DNA from: Venturia oleaginea
Taxonomy: Eukaryota > Ascomycota > Dothideomycetes > Venturiales > Venturiaceae
NCBI GenBank assembly: GCA_013176395.1
Contig: JABMLP010000009.1
Span: forward strand, 1,240,001-1,304,000
DNA: 64,000 bases
Direction: 5' to 3'
The notes beneath the pieces were generated by a model. It did no database searches. It was given only the letters and a program-made list of their open reading frames with translations, and had not been told where the DNA came from. The position numbers and the translations under genes were made by a program. This document shows positions 47,058-57,470 of the stretch, in pieces (the stretch's first letter is position 1; each line of letters starts with the position of its first letter).

Positions 47058-47980
47058 CTAGAGTGGTTTACTAGGATCGAATGTTGATGGGTGGTACGAC
47101 AACTTGTTGTTCTTCACACGAAGAGTTCCCTCTGTGGCCTTACGGTGGAGGCGGCACCGCACTTCCTGATAGTTCAATTGCTTCATCTCTAAACCTTGGA
47201 CATCGCCCTCTACATTCGAAACGACGACATTGGACAACCCTCTTGCCTCTAGTTCTTCCCGCATTTGTACGATAAGGCTGGAGGCTTGAGCACGAGCAAA
47301 GACTCTATACGTCCACCAATCAAGATTGCAGTGTTGTATGTAGGAAACGATGGGAGGGTTTGAAAATCCATCGAAGGCGAACGTCATGTGTCTGCCTTGG
47401 TTGCGGCCGGTTTGATCCAGGAGGGTGGCCAGCATGTCCACCATATTCGAAAGCAGGGCACCTAGCGAGCCAGGCTTGCGTCCATCGCGACTTTGGTTCC
47501 AAATGAGGCCTTTGACCATCAAGGTAATGGTTCAGGAGTTGAAGAAAGCGGTTGTGTCAAACTTTTAAAGAGCAAAGCCCAGTTCGTTCCGTTTCGAATT
47601 AACGAGCAGCTTGCAGGCGGTGTTCCCATAGAGAACGCGACGACCTTCTGCATAGACGGCGCGACACAGACCTGCAGGATGTCCGTGGAGACGGTGGCCG
47701 ATTCTCGAATCTTAGAAACAGGACGTTTGAATATGCCTGACGGGATAGTGAAGACTAGCTCATATATAGCGTCCCGAAGCTCAAGAGGCAATCCAAGGAA
47801 GTCGAAGTAGTTGCAGCTATCACTTGTCAGCGCATGTAAAGTGAAGTCTGGCGGAATTACTCACGGCAGGATGGCAGCATGAAGCTGCTGGAAATCCTTG
47901 GATTCCAGAGAGTTGGCCATATCTTGAACGTGCAAGGGCAGCTTAGCCATCTTTGCCGGGCGCAGATTTGCGGATGCCAT
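47058..47980 (-). pseudogene. LPxELRE (2EXR-like) family gene, multiply broken; paralogue 5
   Basis: Exon 1 is 47980..47865, the intron 47864..47817 (48 nt, phase 2, the family position) and exon 2 starts at 47816. It reads CNYFDFLGLPLELRDAIYEL, then ILQVC. There a 2-nt excess shifts frame, and RAVYAEGRRVLYGNTACKLL follows in the next frame. In that frame TAA (after ELGFAL) and TGA (after TTAFFNS) interrupt sequence that otherwise continues to TITLMVKGLIWNQSRDGRKP and on to WTYRVFARAQASSLIVQMRE and the stop at 47058. Both nonsense codons fit C-to-T changes (CAA to TAA, CGA to TGA). Confidence 0.75.
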
Positions 47981-49101
47981 GCTGTTGTTGATGACTGAGT
48001 ACAATGTTGTGACGAGATAGGATAAAAGAAAGAAGAGAAAGGCTAGTGAGGAGACCGGCCTTGTGGACTGTTGAAGATCAGGTACCCGGCGACCATCAGG
48101 AGTTCTTAATCGTATTCCAGCCATCAATCAACTTTCACATGTCCTTTTTGAGGAACAGTTAACAACAATCAAAGAAGAAGCTAATGCGAACGCCGCTCTA
48201 GCGGTACGCCAAAAGCGCAAAAGATAAGAAAGTCTAACTATACATAAGTCAGTAACAATCGAACTTTTCGTTGGAGTACCATCTTGCCAGTTCTACTGAA
48301 CATCACATCTGCAACAAGTTCTGGCCAAGGAATTATGTACTCAACGTTTCATTTTGCAGCCCTTCCATCCACATCATCCAAGCGCTCTAAATGTACAGAC
48401 AGTTTACAACAGCACATGCACACACATACACCCGACGCCACCAAAAGAGAAAAAGGCTCACTTACGGCCGGGATAGGCAACGCAGAAAGACATGCCCACC
48501 CGGGGACCAGCCTGTACAACTACCAGTGTGTTTCGCAGAATATTCCAAAATTTCCTCTTCCGCTGCCACGCCCAGAAACACACAGAGCGCAAATCAAGTG
48601 ATGAAGACTGAAAACTGGAGGCTCAAAAACAGAAACGCCCAATCAAGCCGAGTCATGTGTGTGCATGTGTGATTTCTCCGTCCTGTATGAACTGACTGAT
48701 TCCGTGACTGATTCCATAAAATGAAGGAATAAGGAAAAATGGACAACGATAACAAAGGTTCAAAATACGCGATGTACGTCTCCCCTGTCTTTCCTCAACG
48801 TGAAATTGGGACATCCAAGCGTCGCGTATCTGTGCAAACAAGGACAATCTTTGGGCGTAAGTTAGCGATTTTTATGCAACGATTTCGGCCTCCAACTTTT
48901 AACCATTTTTGCTTTTTGGATGTATGATTCTCCGTGATTCCGCTCCATCGTGGGGGACTACTTTAGGTCCTCTTGACGGATTGGCTTTCCATTGTCCAAT
49001 CTAGGAAGAATACGCTCAGCGGCGGTAGCATCGCCGACTTGACGCCGCGGCTCTCAAGCGGCTCAATTTCCACGCGACACTGCTATGAGAGTGGAGCAAC
49101 A
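47981..49101. other. Intergenic
   Basis: 5' region of paralogue 5 and 3' region of the poly(A) polymerase. No gene supported. Confidence 0.5.
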
Positions 49102-52100
49102 TCAACCGCCCTTTCGCTCGAAAGTGTTTCTGGGCATTGGTTCACCATTGGTCTTCGCTGAAGAAGGTGCGCCCTTGGGTCCAATGACTGGACCTGATTT
49201 AGATCTCGGCCGGTTCTTCTTTTTCTTGTTGGTACTCGCTTGTTGCCATTCTGATTTGCTTCCACCAGAGTTGCCATTCAAAGTGGGCGTTTTGCCTTGT
49301 CGATCACCAGACGATGAGAGGCTCGAATTTGATTTACCAGCGGGAGTTGGAGGCGGAGGCTCATTTCTGACACCGCTATGCCTTCCATTCAGGGAGCCAT
49401 TTTCTTTGGCCCTTTCCCCATTCGCTAGTGAATGTATACCGTTCAGGTGTGACTGAGGTCGGAGACTATCAGACCTGCGCTGTGCGGTCGGTGAAGGAGT
49501 TCGATGTTCATACACAGGCGATAGCAAAGGCGCTGTCTTGGGTTCGGGCTGTACGGGAGGAGAAGTATCTATGGGCGCAACTGCCGGTTTATGGCTGTAA
49601 TTTGACGTCCATGGGACTGATCGTGGCGATAGTATTTGTTCCTCATCTTGAGAAGCCATGGACCTTGATGCCGATGTTCCTTGATCAACGTAAGCTGGAA
49701 AATTCTGCGGCGGAGAAGGATGTAATCGTCGGGGATTCTCCGTTTCAGGATGAAATGTTTGATATGGCAGCCCATTGGAATGATAAAACTCTGATCGCAA
49801 AAGATGACTAGGCATGTATTGATGCCCATTCGAGGGACTCAATTCATCCTGGATGAATATGTCACTTCTTTCAGAGTAGCCGGCGATTTGCTCGTCTAGG
49901 GCTGCGGGGCTTGAGAAATCATCCTCCACATGATTAGAGACGCTATCTGGATACGACGATCCGTTCACAATTAGAAGGCCGCTGGGCGCGTGAGGCTGCT
50001 CTTGTTGTTTCTGGACAGGAAATGTCGTGTCCGAAGAGCGATCTAACCGGCTGGGTATCTTTTCCAAGGGTGCAGAATGTAGGGGTGGTATGCCAGGTCT
50101 CGAAGGTGTTGAAACCGTTCGATGGTGGCCACCACCCAGTGGTGAAGGCGACCTTGATATGTGAGGACGAAATCCATTCAATGAAAGATGTAGATCCTGT
50201 GATGGTCGATTCCGTCGATGCGCGAGCTCGCTGTATTGAGGAATTTGTGGCAATGCAAATACAGGAATTTGCTGTGGTTGTGTTGCCATCGGCGCTTGTC
50301 TAGGATCGTGGTGCACGTAATAGCCTAGATACTCTTTAGGAGAACTATTCGACGGTGCTCCGACAGGCAGACTTGAAGTTCTGCAAAGAGGGTCATATCC
50401 CACAGCCATGTCTGGGCCACCCTCCATTCCAGAATGTGACTGCGAGCCACTTGTAGCCCGAGAAGGTGTACCCTGGTACTGCGGGACTTTGTAATTTTGT
50501 AAAGCAAATTGTGGATACGCAGGGCTAAGCATGAATGACTGCTGCATGCCACGCGCGGGCTGGGAGTGTGACCGCGTTGCACCACTGTCGCTAGAAACCG
50601 ATGAACGCTGGGGATTCCGCCGCGAAGGGACCGAGGTCGAAAGTGAAGGAGAAGATGGATTAGTACGAGTGCCATCGTGCGACTGTGTCGAGTTTCCTTG
50701 AGAATCGAAGAATTGCCCATTAGGGTGTATGAAATCGGGATAAGCAAGTGAGCTGCCTACCATTTTCGGACTGGAACCCCTGCTTAGCATATACGGTGTC
50801 TTCTGGGGAGACCCCGTCGTGCTTTGGTCCTGGCTGATCTGTCCTGAATGGTGCTGGCCTATAGATCGATAGTGCTCTCCAGCTTGAATCCGACTGGCTG
50901 AGTACAACATTTTCTGCTTGAGCTGCTCAATTTGCAAAGCATAGTGCTGGGCCTGTTGAGTTAGATGTTCGTGTAGTCTGACGGCTTCAAGTTGTTGCTG
51001 GCTCACGTAATCGTTTCCAACCATGTTGAGTGGCGGACTGAATGGAGCACTGAAATATGCAGGTGGCCCATGGGCAGACCCGCTTGAAGATCTCCTGCCG
51101 TTGCCGTTGTATGCATTGCCATTTCCGTTGCGCGATCCGCTATGCCTTGCGCCTCGCATACTCCCTCCACGGCCGTTGCCATTTCGTGCAGGTTGCTGTA
51201 TGGGCACAGCAGACATAATTGGTACCGGTCCACCTACAGGTTTTTTGAAAATGGTCTTCTCCTCAGGTGGGAAATGATATTCTTCACATGCCTTGTCAAG
51301 CTGTCCACCGTCCGCGAGGAAAGCAAAGGCCTGGCGAAGTTCCAGATGTATTCCTCTCCAAGCGGTGTAGTCGGCAGAGTTGCCCAGGTTCCGAGTCGTG
51401 GTGAAGGGCTCCTCTACGCACAATCTCCACTGTCCTTCTTTGGATCCTGACGCTAGATCCCATCTCTTTTCTTTCCTAGTGAGGATCTTCCCATGCCGGA
51501 CAGAGATGACGGACGCGCCGTAGTCGACTTCGTATGCATACAACCGGAAAAAGTGGAAGAGCAGTTCTCCAATTGTCTCTTTGTTCGCAGATCCAAATCC
51601 TTTGAGTTCCTCCAAGTTATCATTGAATCCTGTGTCCGTCCCATCTTCGGCTAGGCATTCTTTGTGTGACAACTGATGCAATGCTGGCAATATTGGCGGG
51701 TCTCGAGTCTGGAGGAAGTTCATTATCATGCACGTCCATGTATATGAGCTAAGTGTGCCACCGAGACCTTGTACCTGAGTTAGCCTTGCTGTTTAATCGC
51801 CCGCATCTCTTTTCACTGACCAGCGTCGTTGAGAATCCGTTGTTTCGACCAGTGCTTGATGATCATTGCAAGTGGGCGAACACGCTCATCAATCCCTACA
51901 TACGTCTTGATCATGCGAGTGTTCTCAAGAGCCACCGTGTTATTGATGTTCATGTCCGCTGCGAGTTTCAACTCTGGATCCCATATTTTCACAATAGGGA
52001 CTTTTGCCTGGGCTATACACTGGACATGGTCCATCCCATCTGAGTGTGTCAGTCTAAGTAGCATGAGAAATCGTGTGAAGACCTACTAGATGCAAGAACT

Positions 52101-52735
52101 TCGGCCAATTGGTGCATGCTTTCTATGCCCCCCTTAAGATCGTGAATGCAGATGTCCACTGTTGTGATATCAGTAATATTCTGCCTTTGAGTTCCTGCAA
52201 TCGTACCATCCGAGTCGCTCGTGCACAAGTTGTTTCCTGAAGATCCAAACATCTGCACTTTGAAGTCCGTTGTAGGCCATTGTTTTCGTAATATGCCCTC
52301 CAGTTTCTCGATAAACATGACTCTCCTCTGTTCGCTCTCTTCAGATGGCAATAACCGGTCGTATAGCTCGCGCATGTCGCCACTCAGTTTCTTCTCCTCG
52401 TGAGGATCCAAAGCCTTCTTCGGTTCCTCCTTAGGTGGGTCAAGTGGAGCGTCTCCGACATCGTACTGTATCCTCCGCCTGCTGTATGATGCAGCCGTCT
52501 CGTATTTGCAAGTGGGTCGGCCTCGTGGGAGAGTGGCCATGGTCCCGTTTGCTTCAGACACAACGGATCGTGGTGAATGACTTCCGCCTCCCAAGCCAGC
52601 GTGCGGCGAGGGCGATCTCGAGCGTGTTCTGAATTCTTTGGCATGTTGGTGAGGGGTCGAGGGCACCGAGTTTGACTGGTGTGACAGTAAGGGCGGACGC
52701 GCAGGCAAAGGATATACATATGATCGGTTCGCCAT
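49102..52735 (-). CDS. Non-canonical poly(A) polymerase / terminal nucleotidyltransferase (Cid1/Trf family), 1161 residues
   Basis: Adds A or U residues to RNA 3' ends. Exons 52735..52207, 52158..52087, 52039..51821 and 51767..49102 sum to 3486 nt. Introns are 48, 47 and 53 nt. The catalytic region has QMFGSSGNNLCTSDSD joined to VDICIHD, giving the GS...DxD metal site. Next come DMNINNTVALENT with the third Asp, and RPLAMIIKHWSKQR. The PAP-associated domain follows in exon 4 (GGTLSSYTWTCMIMNFLQTR, FGSANKETIGELLFHFFRLY). The remaining ~650 residues are Ser/Pro/Gln-rich and disordered, ending in basic NKKKKNRPRSKSG. The start is the only ATG in the long open stretch, but the frame stays open upstream to 53134, so an earlier exon is possible. 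Confidence 0.87.
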
Positions 52736-54789
52736 GTCCCCAGGGATGGCTCCCTTTGCTACCGGCGACGTGCCAGATGATCCCGAAGTGAAAGTACGAC
52801 AACTGACATCGGGCTGTTCACCTTTCTGCAGACGGCGGTGCAATGCCTTGACGTGGGTACTGTTGTGGTGCACCTTCAGCGGCTCTTGTTTGGGGTTCGT
52901 TGGCGAAGACACGATGAAAGGCAGGATGGCGGTTGAGGCACCGGAGCGCTGGAGTATAACTGCAGAGGAAAGATGGGCTGAGATATGGTCTTTGAGGTAT
53001 GTGTTTGCGAGTGGGGACACAGTTACTGGCGAGTAGAAGAATGTGGATTGCGTTGCTGGTGCTGGTGCAAATATGGGGGAATCCAAGGAGCCAAAAATGA
53101 GCCCAGAGTCGGTTTTGAGAAGTAGAGGTGACAATGTGGAGGTTATGACTATGTGAATGTGATGGTGTCTTCCAGAGAGTTCTCAAGGGGCAAATGGCAG
53201 TAAGACGGCGGACGGCACCTTCTCTTAGGCTAAACCTGGGGGTGTTAGACGGCGGCTGAGGGGTGTTGTCGAGTCGCTGGACCAAATAATCGGGGTGTCC
53301 TAGGCGGACTCGCGGGTCTTTAAAGAATAGTGTTGGGTGGGTGTGTGGGTATGTACGGGACAATACTCGGGGGGTCGAGGTGTGCAGTGGTGGTTAGTAT
53401 CTCGCTGGTATTGGCGGCAATAGGGTGAGCGACGGAGCGTGGTCAATCAAAATGCCTTAGTAAGGAACGCTTAGATTTAAAATCAGCTGGAGCACTGTGC
53501 CAGGCGCGTGAGCCCCTGAATTTGACGGGGGAGCTGGCTGGGTACAATCTTATATATCTATTATTGACACCCACGACCAATACACACTCCGGCACCGAGT
53601 CCGCAGGCTCTCGGTTCTTCCGCCTGGCAGGAATCTCGACCACTTACAGCTGACTGTGGAGATGCCTGTCGACGTCTAAATTATATGGCCTCTGTGCTCC
53701 TAGGAGTAATCATTTCCATATACATACTATGAAATGCAGAATCCGAGTCCGAGGCTTGCAAACACACATCCATGAAAAAGGCTTGAGCTTTGAAACTATG
53801 CTCCACACTCTCATGTGCTCCTTTGTACTCCGTAGTGATGGATTGATTCACTTGGAGTGCCGCTTCCTTGGTGCTACACCAAGAGACCTTTCCTTGGTCG
53901 TACACCGAGAGACCATCATGTCGTACCTGCCGCCTGACTCCACCAGGCTTACCTTACACGATGGAAGCATCCAGATGTTGGTTTCCAAGGTTCAGAAATC
54001 GACAGGCCAACGCCACAGTTTGATTCCTGGGGAAGTCATGTATGCCCGCAACCTTTGGCCATCACTATTTCTACCCCAACCTTTTCCACAGCCTGAGCCT
54101 GAGCCTGATTTTCTAGACCTGTTATCTTCGTAGACAGCTCTGCAGCTACTAGTATCCTAACACCGGGCTCCGGGCAATGTACGAGTCAAGACATTTGCCT
54201 TAGACTGCATCTGATGTTCTGCATTCTCTTCATTGGGTCCCCAGTTTTCTCAACTGCTTGCCATGATGGCTAAGAACCTTGAAGGCCAGATGGCGCAGTC
54301 GTCTTCGACATTAAGATCCATTTCACTATACCTAGCAGATCTTTCTCTCGCGATTGCTACAAATTTAGCAATATCCATCTTGCGGTAAACACACATTTTT
54401 GATATTAGCTTCTCGTCGTCAGGCTATTGATTTGGCAAGTCTACTGTGCTAGCCATATTCAACTCTACCTTGCATTTCCAACATCCGACCGCCATGATCT
54501 CGCTAATGTGTGGGAATATCAATCCAATTTTCTCAACCAAACAATTTGGTATTCGGGACCACAGAAACATCTACAGCACGTGACCTGCCAGGCTCACTCC
54601 GTCCTAGGTGCCACTATGTTACTCCACATCCCCGCGTTTCCCGCGACGTTAAATCCCATCTTCTAATTCTGTACTGAGTATTTCGATGCTCTAGATCATT
54701 TAACAACTCCTTGAATAACCTCCAAAGTCAGACATTCCACTCAGATTATCCTTCACGAACCGATCGAAGGCTGACACACGAACCTCAAG
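52736..54789. other. Upstream of the poly(A) polymerase, with ambiguous open frames
   Basis: 52736-53400 is probably leader. At 53681-54133 both strands are open: plus 53729-54133 (134 codons, ending PQPEPEPDFLDLLSS) and minus 53905-53681 (VSWCSTKEAALQVNQSITTE). The minus frame looks somewhat more protein-like and could be a last exon after an AG at about 53936, but I recognise neither. Confidence 0.3.
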
Positions 54790-56646
54790 ATGGCAGCTCC
54801 AGTGCGAAGAATATGTAAGACACAATCTCCACTCGCCCGAATGTGTTTTGCTGACTATTTCGCTAAACAGTGAACCCAGCATTATTGTACGTCCCAAACT
54901 TTCTTTCCCAATCGAAAATAGTGGTCGAACCATGGAGCGACTCGACATCACCAAGCACCACCACTTCAGCGAAACAAAGAAAACCCAATCTATCCGTCCA
55001 GTATCACGATAACGTCTTTGAACACGCAAACAATCATCTCATCCGCAGCAAAGAACGCTTTCATGCACTTAAATGTCCGATTACATCATCAAGCAGACAA
55101 AGACTCCACAAGTGGAACTGAAACAAAACAAAGAATTGATCCAGAGGGGGTTACGAGATCCACACGTGAACGAAACATACCCAAATCAGCGATTCCCTAG
55201 ATAAACAACCTAAGACACTGGATCACCCAAACCTTCAAAAACCCGACTAACCTAATTCCAACAGTATATGCGATCTCCAAGAGAAATTCAGGCCAGCGTA
55301 AGTTCCATACTTATGTTTCATCTCTACTTGCACAACCAGATGGTATCCAACTCAATAGCGCGATAATCCCACAAGCCTTCCCGAACTTCAAAAGGCAACA
55401 AGAACCACACTCGCTCCACCAATAATCTCAGCACGCGGTACCTTCGGCACTACACAATGACTAAAGACACCGTCAGCGTGAAAACCTCTCCCTTTGAGAT
55501 CGATTGCGATGAAATCCTGGCAGTCTCCTGCAAGCAAAGTGTCAGAAATTTATCGCAATGGATCTCAATTGAGAGGTGCTATTCTGACTTAAAAAATAAT
55601 TGAAGAAGGGTATGGAAATGACGGTCCCGCTGTGTTAGCGATTTGACACTCCAAGTAATCGCCAGGAGCGACTTCTTTCGCTCTCTCCTTGAATGTTTCA
55701 AGAGGGAGAGAAAGGAAGAGAGCAGAGTTTCTCTCTCCATCCCAGCTTTCCATTGAACCATCATCACTTTTACAATCATCCAATCCTTCTCGATGACATC
55801 TGCGACCATTTACTTTCACCCCTTCGAGAACTGCCAGGGCAATCAATGGCACCGACGCTAACCAGTTAAAAACAGGATTTACGAATATTGTCGAGTCATT
55901 GCAACAACCCAAAAGATGATCAAAGCCGGTGCGTCTATTTTTCTAATTCTTACTACTACAAACTAGGGGAGATTTTTCTCATTCGCAGAGTCCAGCCTCA
56001 CCCATCCCAATCATACATACTCATACACATAAGCGTACAAACCCACCATCTATATCATCATCTCATCATCTCCTCATCTCCTTATCACTCATATCATAGT
56101 AAAACACCACTCTCTAACGCCCTCACAGCACAAATCCTAAACATCCCCATCCTAGCAACAACCCAACAATCCTCAAAACTCGGTCCGACCTGCCCAGAAC
56201 TAAACCTCGACACCCCCGCCGGCTACGCAACAGCCGTCCACAGCGACAAAACACTCTTCTCCATGCTAACACCAGCGGTTCAGAAAGCCCTCAGTTCCCT
56301 AACCCACCCAACCCAAGGCCAAACAACAACCTCAACCCCACCCCTCTCCTGCGTAATTGTAGGCATAGAATCACACATCTGCGTGACCCAAACAACACTC
56401 GATCTTCTTTCCCAAGGACACAAAGTGTATATCCTTGCTGATGGTGTATCATCTTGTAACAAGGAGGAAGTGCCCATTGCGCTTGCGAGATTGAGGGCTG
56501 AGGGGGCGGTCGTGACGACGAGCGAAAGTTGGATTTATGAGTGTATGGGTGACGCGAGTATTGCCGAGTTCAGGGATATAGCAAGGTTGGTGCGGGAGAG
56601 CAAGGAGGATACGAGTAAGACTTTGGAGATGCTTTGTAAGATTTAG
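54790..56646 (+). CDS. Isochorismatase-like cysteine hydrolase (ISOC family), 214 residues, with very large introns
   Basis: Family members hydrolyse small amide or ester substrates; the in vivo substrate of this clade is not known. Exons 54790..54814, 54871..54886, 55265..55297, 55876..55928 and 56129..56646 total 645 nt. The joined start MAAPVRRILNPALFICDLQE, then KFRPAIYEYCRVIATTQKMI, matches the family N-terminus. The likely catalytic set is visible: Asp of ICDLQ, Lys of SDKTLFSM and Cys of GIESHICVTQT. All four introns have GT..AG, and intron 2 ends CTAAC...CAACAG. Their lengths (56, 378, 578 and 200 nt) are far above the window's norm. Intron 3 contains foldback copy D and a minus-strand open frame. 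The three middle exons are only 16, 33 and 53 nt. The model is strong because every join restores a known motif. Confidence 0.85.
55484..55577. repeat. Foldback repeat, copy D (inside intron 3 of the isochorismatase gene)
   Basis: The outermost ACCTCTC (55484-55490) pairs with GAGAGGT (55571-55577). The minus arm 55493-55516 reads GATTTCATCGCAATCGATCT on the minus strand; the plus arm 55546-55569 reads AAATTTATCGCAATGGATCT. The loop is about 25 bp. This is the longest pairing of the set. Confidence 0.82.
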
Positions 56647-57470
56647 GAGTGTGGTGGCGGATTGAATTTGGGACGGTGATGGTGGAGGTGCTTTGTTATT
56701 AGTTATGAGCGATGCGTGACTTTGTTATTTCTCGATTATAAATCCTTTGTCGGTGATTTGCTCCTGTCCTCTCGGTCCTTCTGAAAGCCATATTCATGAG
56801 CCAGCGGATGTAAGATGAATATCAATGAATTCCTAACGAGACTCAAGATCTAGTCTGCCAGGCTTTGGGCGATGACGACCTCATACCTTAGTCCACCGAT
56901 GCATGATCCAAGGTCATAACCTGCTGGCAACATTCAAAATCGACATTGCCAGAAATTTCGGAATCGCGACCTCTAGCAAGCCACGAAACATTCGTTTCAG
57001 CAATTCTTAGGACGGCAGAAAAGTGGCGAATCATGTCGGAACCGTACTTCTTGTTCGATATTCTTGTGAAGTGAGGCGACAGAGGCTCCTTCGAAGCCGG
57101 TGTGGCTTCAAGGGCATAGCGTGCTTCGATTTCGAGATAGAGGTCGATAAGTTCCTGGCAATATGTGAAAATAATTTTGCCAGAAATTCATCAACTTGGA
57201 TCTTGGATTGTGAGTGTCGCGTTCACGTTTCCCATCGGTTCCGACAGCGTGATCATCCAGTATGGAGACGAAGTCTTCGACCCGGATCATGGGGGCCCCG
57301 AAGTAGAGTTTGTTTTCTCCAATCAGATACTACCACATTACGCACTGGGTCATCTTCGGCCGTCACGGAAGTAACGATCAGTGCCATCGGGCTCTTGGGT
57401 AGCACGGCAATCGAGGCCGCATGGAACACATTATCATCCAAGCAGCGGCGCGATATCATTTGCCAGGTAT
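56647..57470. other. Convergent intergenic region with a coding-like minus stretch
   Basis: On the minus strand, 57154..56888 is open for 88 codons after an AG (TTGCCAG) and reads ELIDLYLEIEARYALEATPA, then MIRHFSAVLRIAETNVSWLA, to a TAA. It begins in one arm of foldback copy E. Upstream on the same strand is an open frame 57474..57253. These could be exons of a small unrecognised gene or a relic; there is no family match. Confidence 0.35.
57131..57207. repeat. Foldback repeat, copy E
   Basis: The minus arm 57131-57154 reads GAACTTATCGACCTCTATCT on the minus strand; the plus arm 57184-57207 reads AAATTCATCAACTTGGATCT. Both are preceded by TTGCCAG on their own strand; the loop is about 29 bp. 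It lies between the ends of the isochorismatase and PPR genes. Confidence 0.78.

Noticed and set aside
52818..53363. 181-codon minus-strand frame before the poly(A) polymerase
   Set aside because: Low-complexity His/Ser/Pro text in another frame of the probable leader; no family match.
56901..56975. Further foldback copy upstream of copy E
   Set aside because: One stretch resembles an arm (TTGCCAGAAATTTCGGAATC), but the second arm is too weak, and the segment lies in a possible coding stretch.
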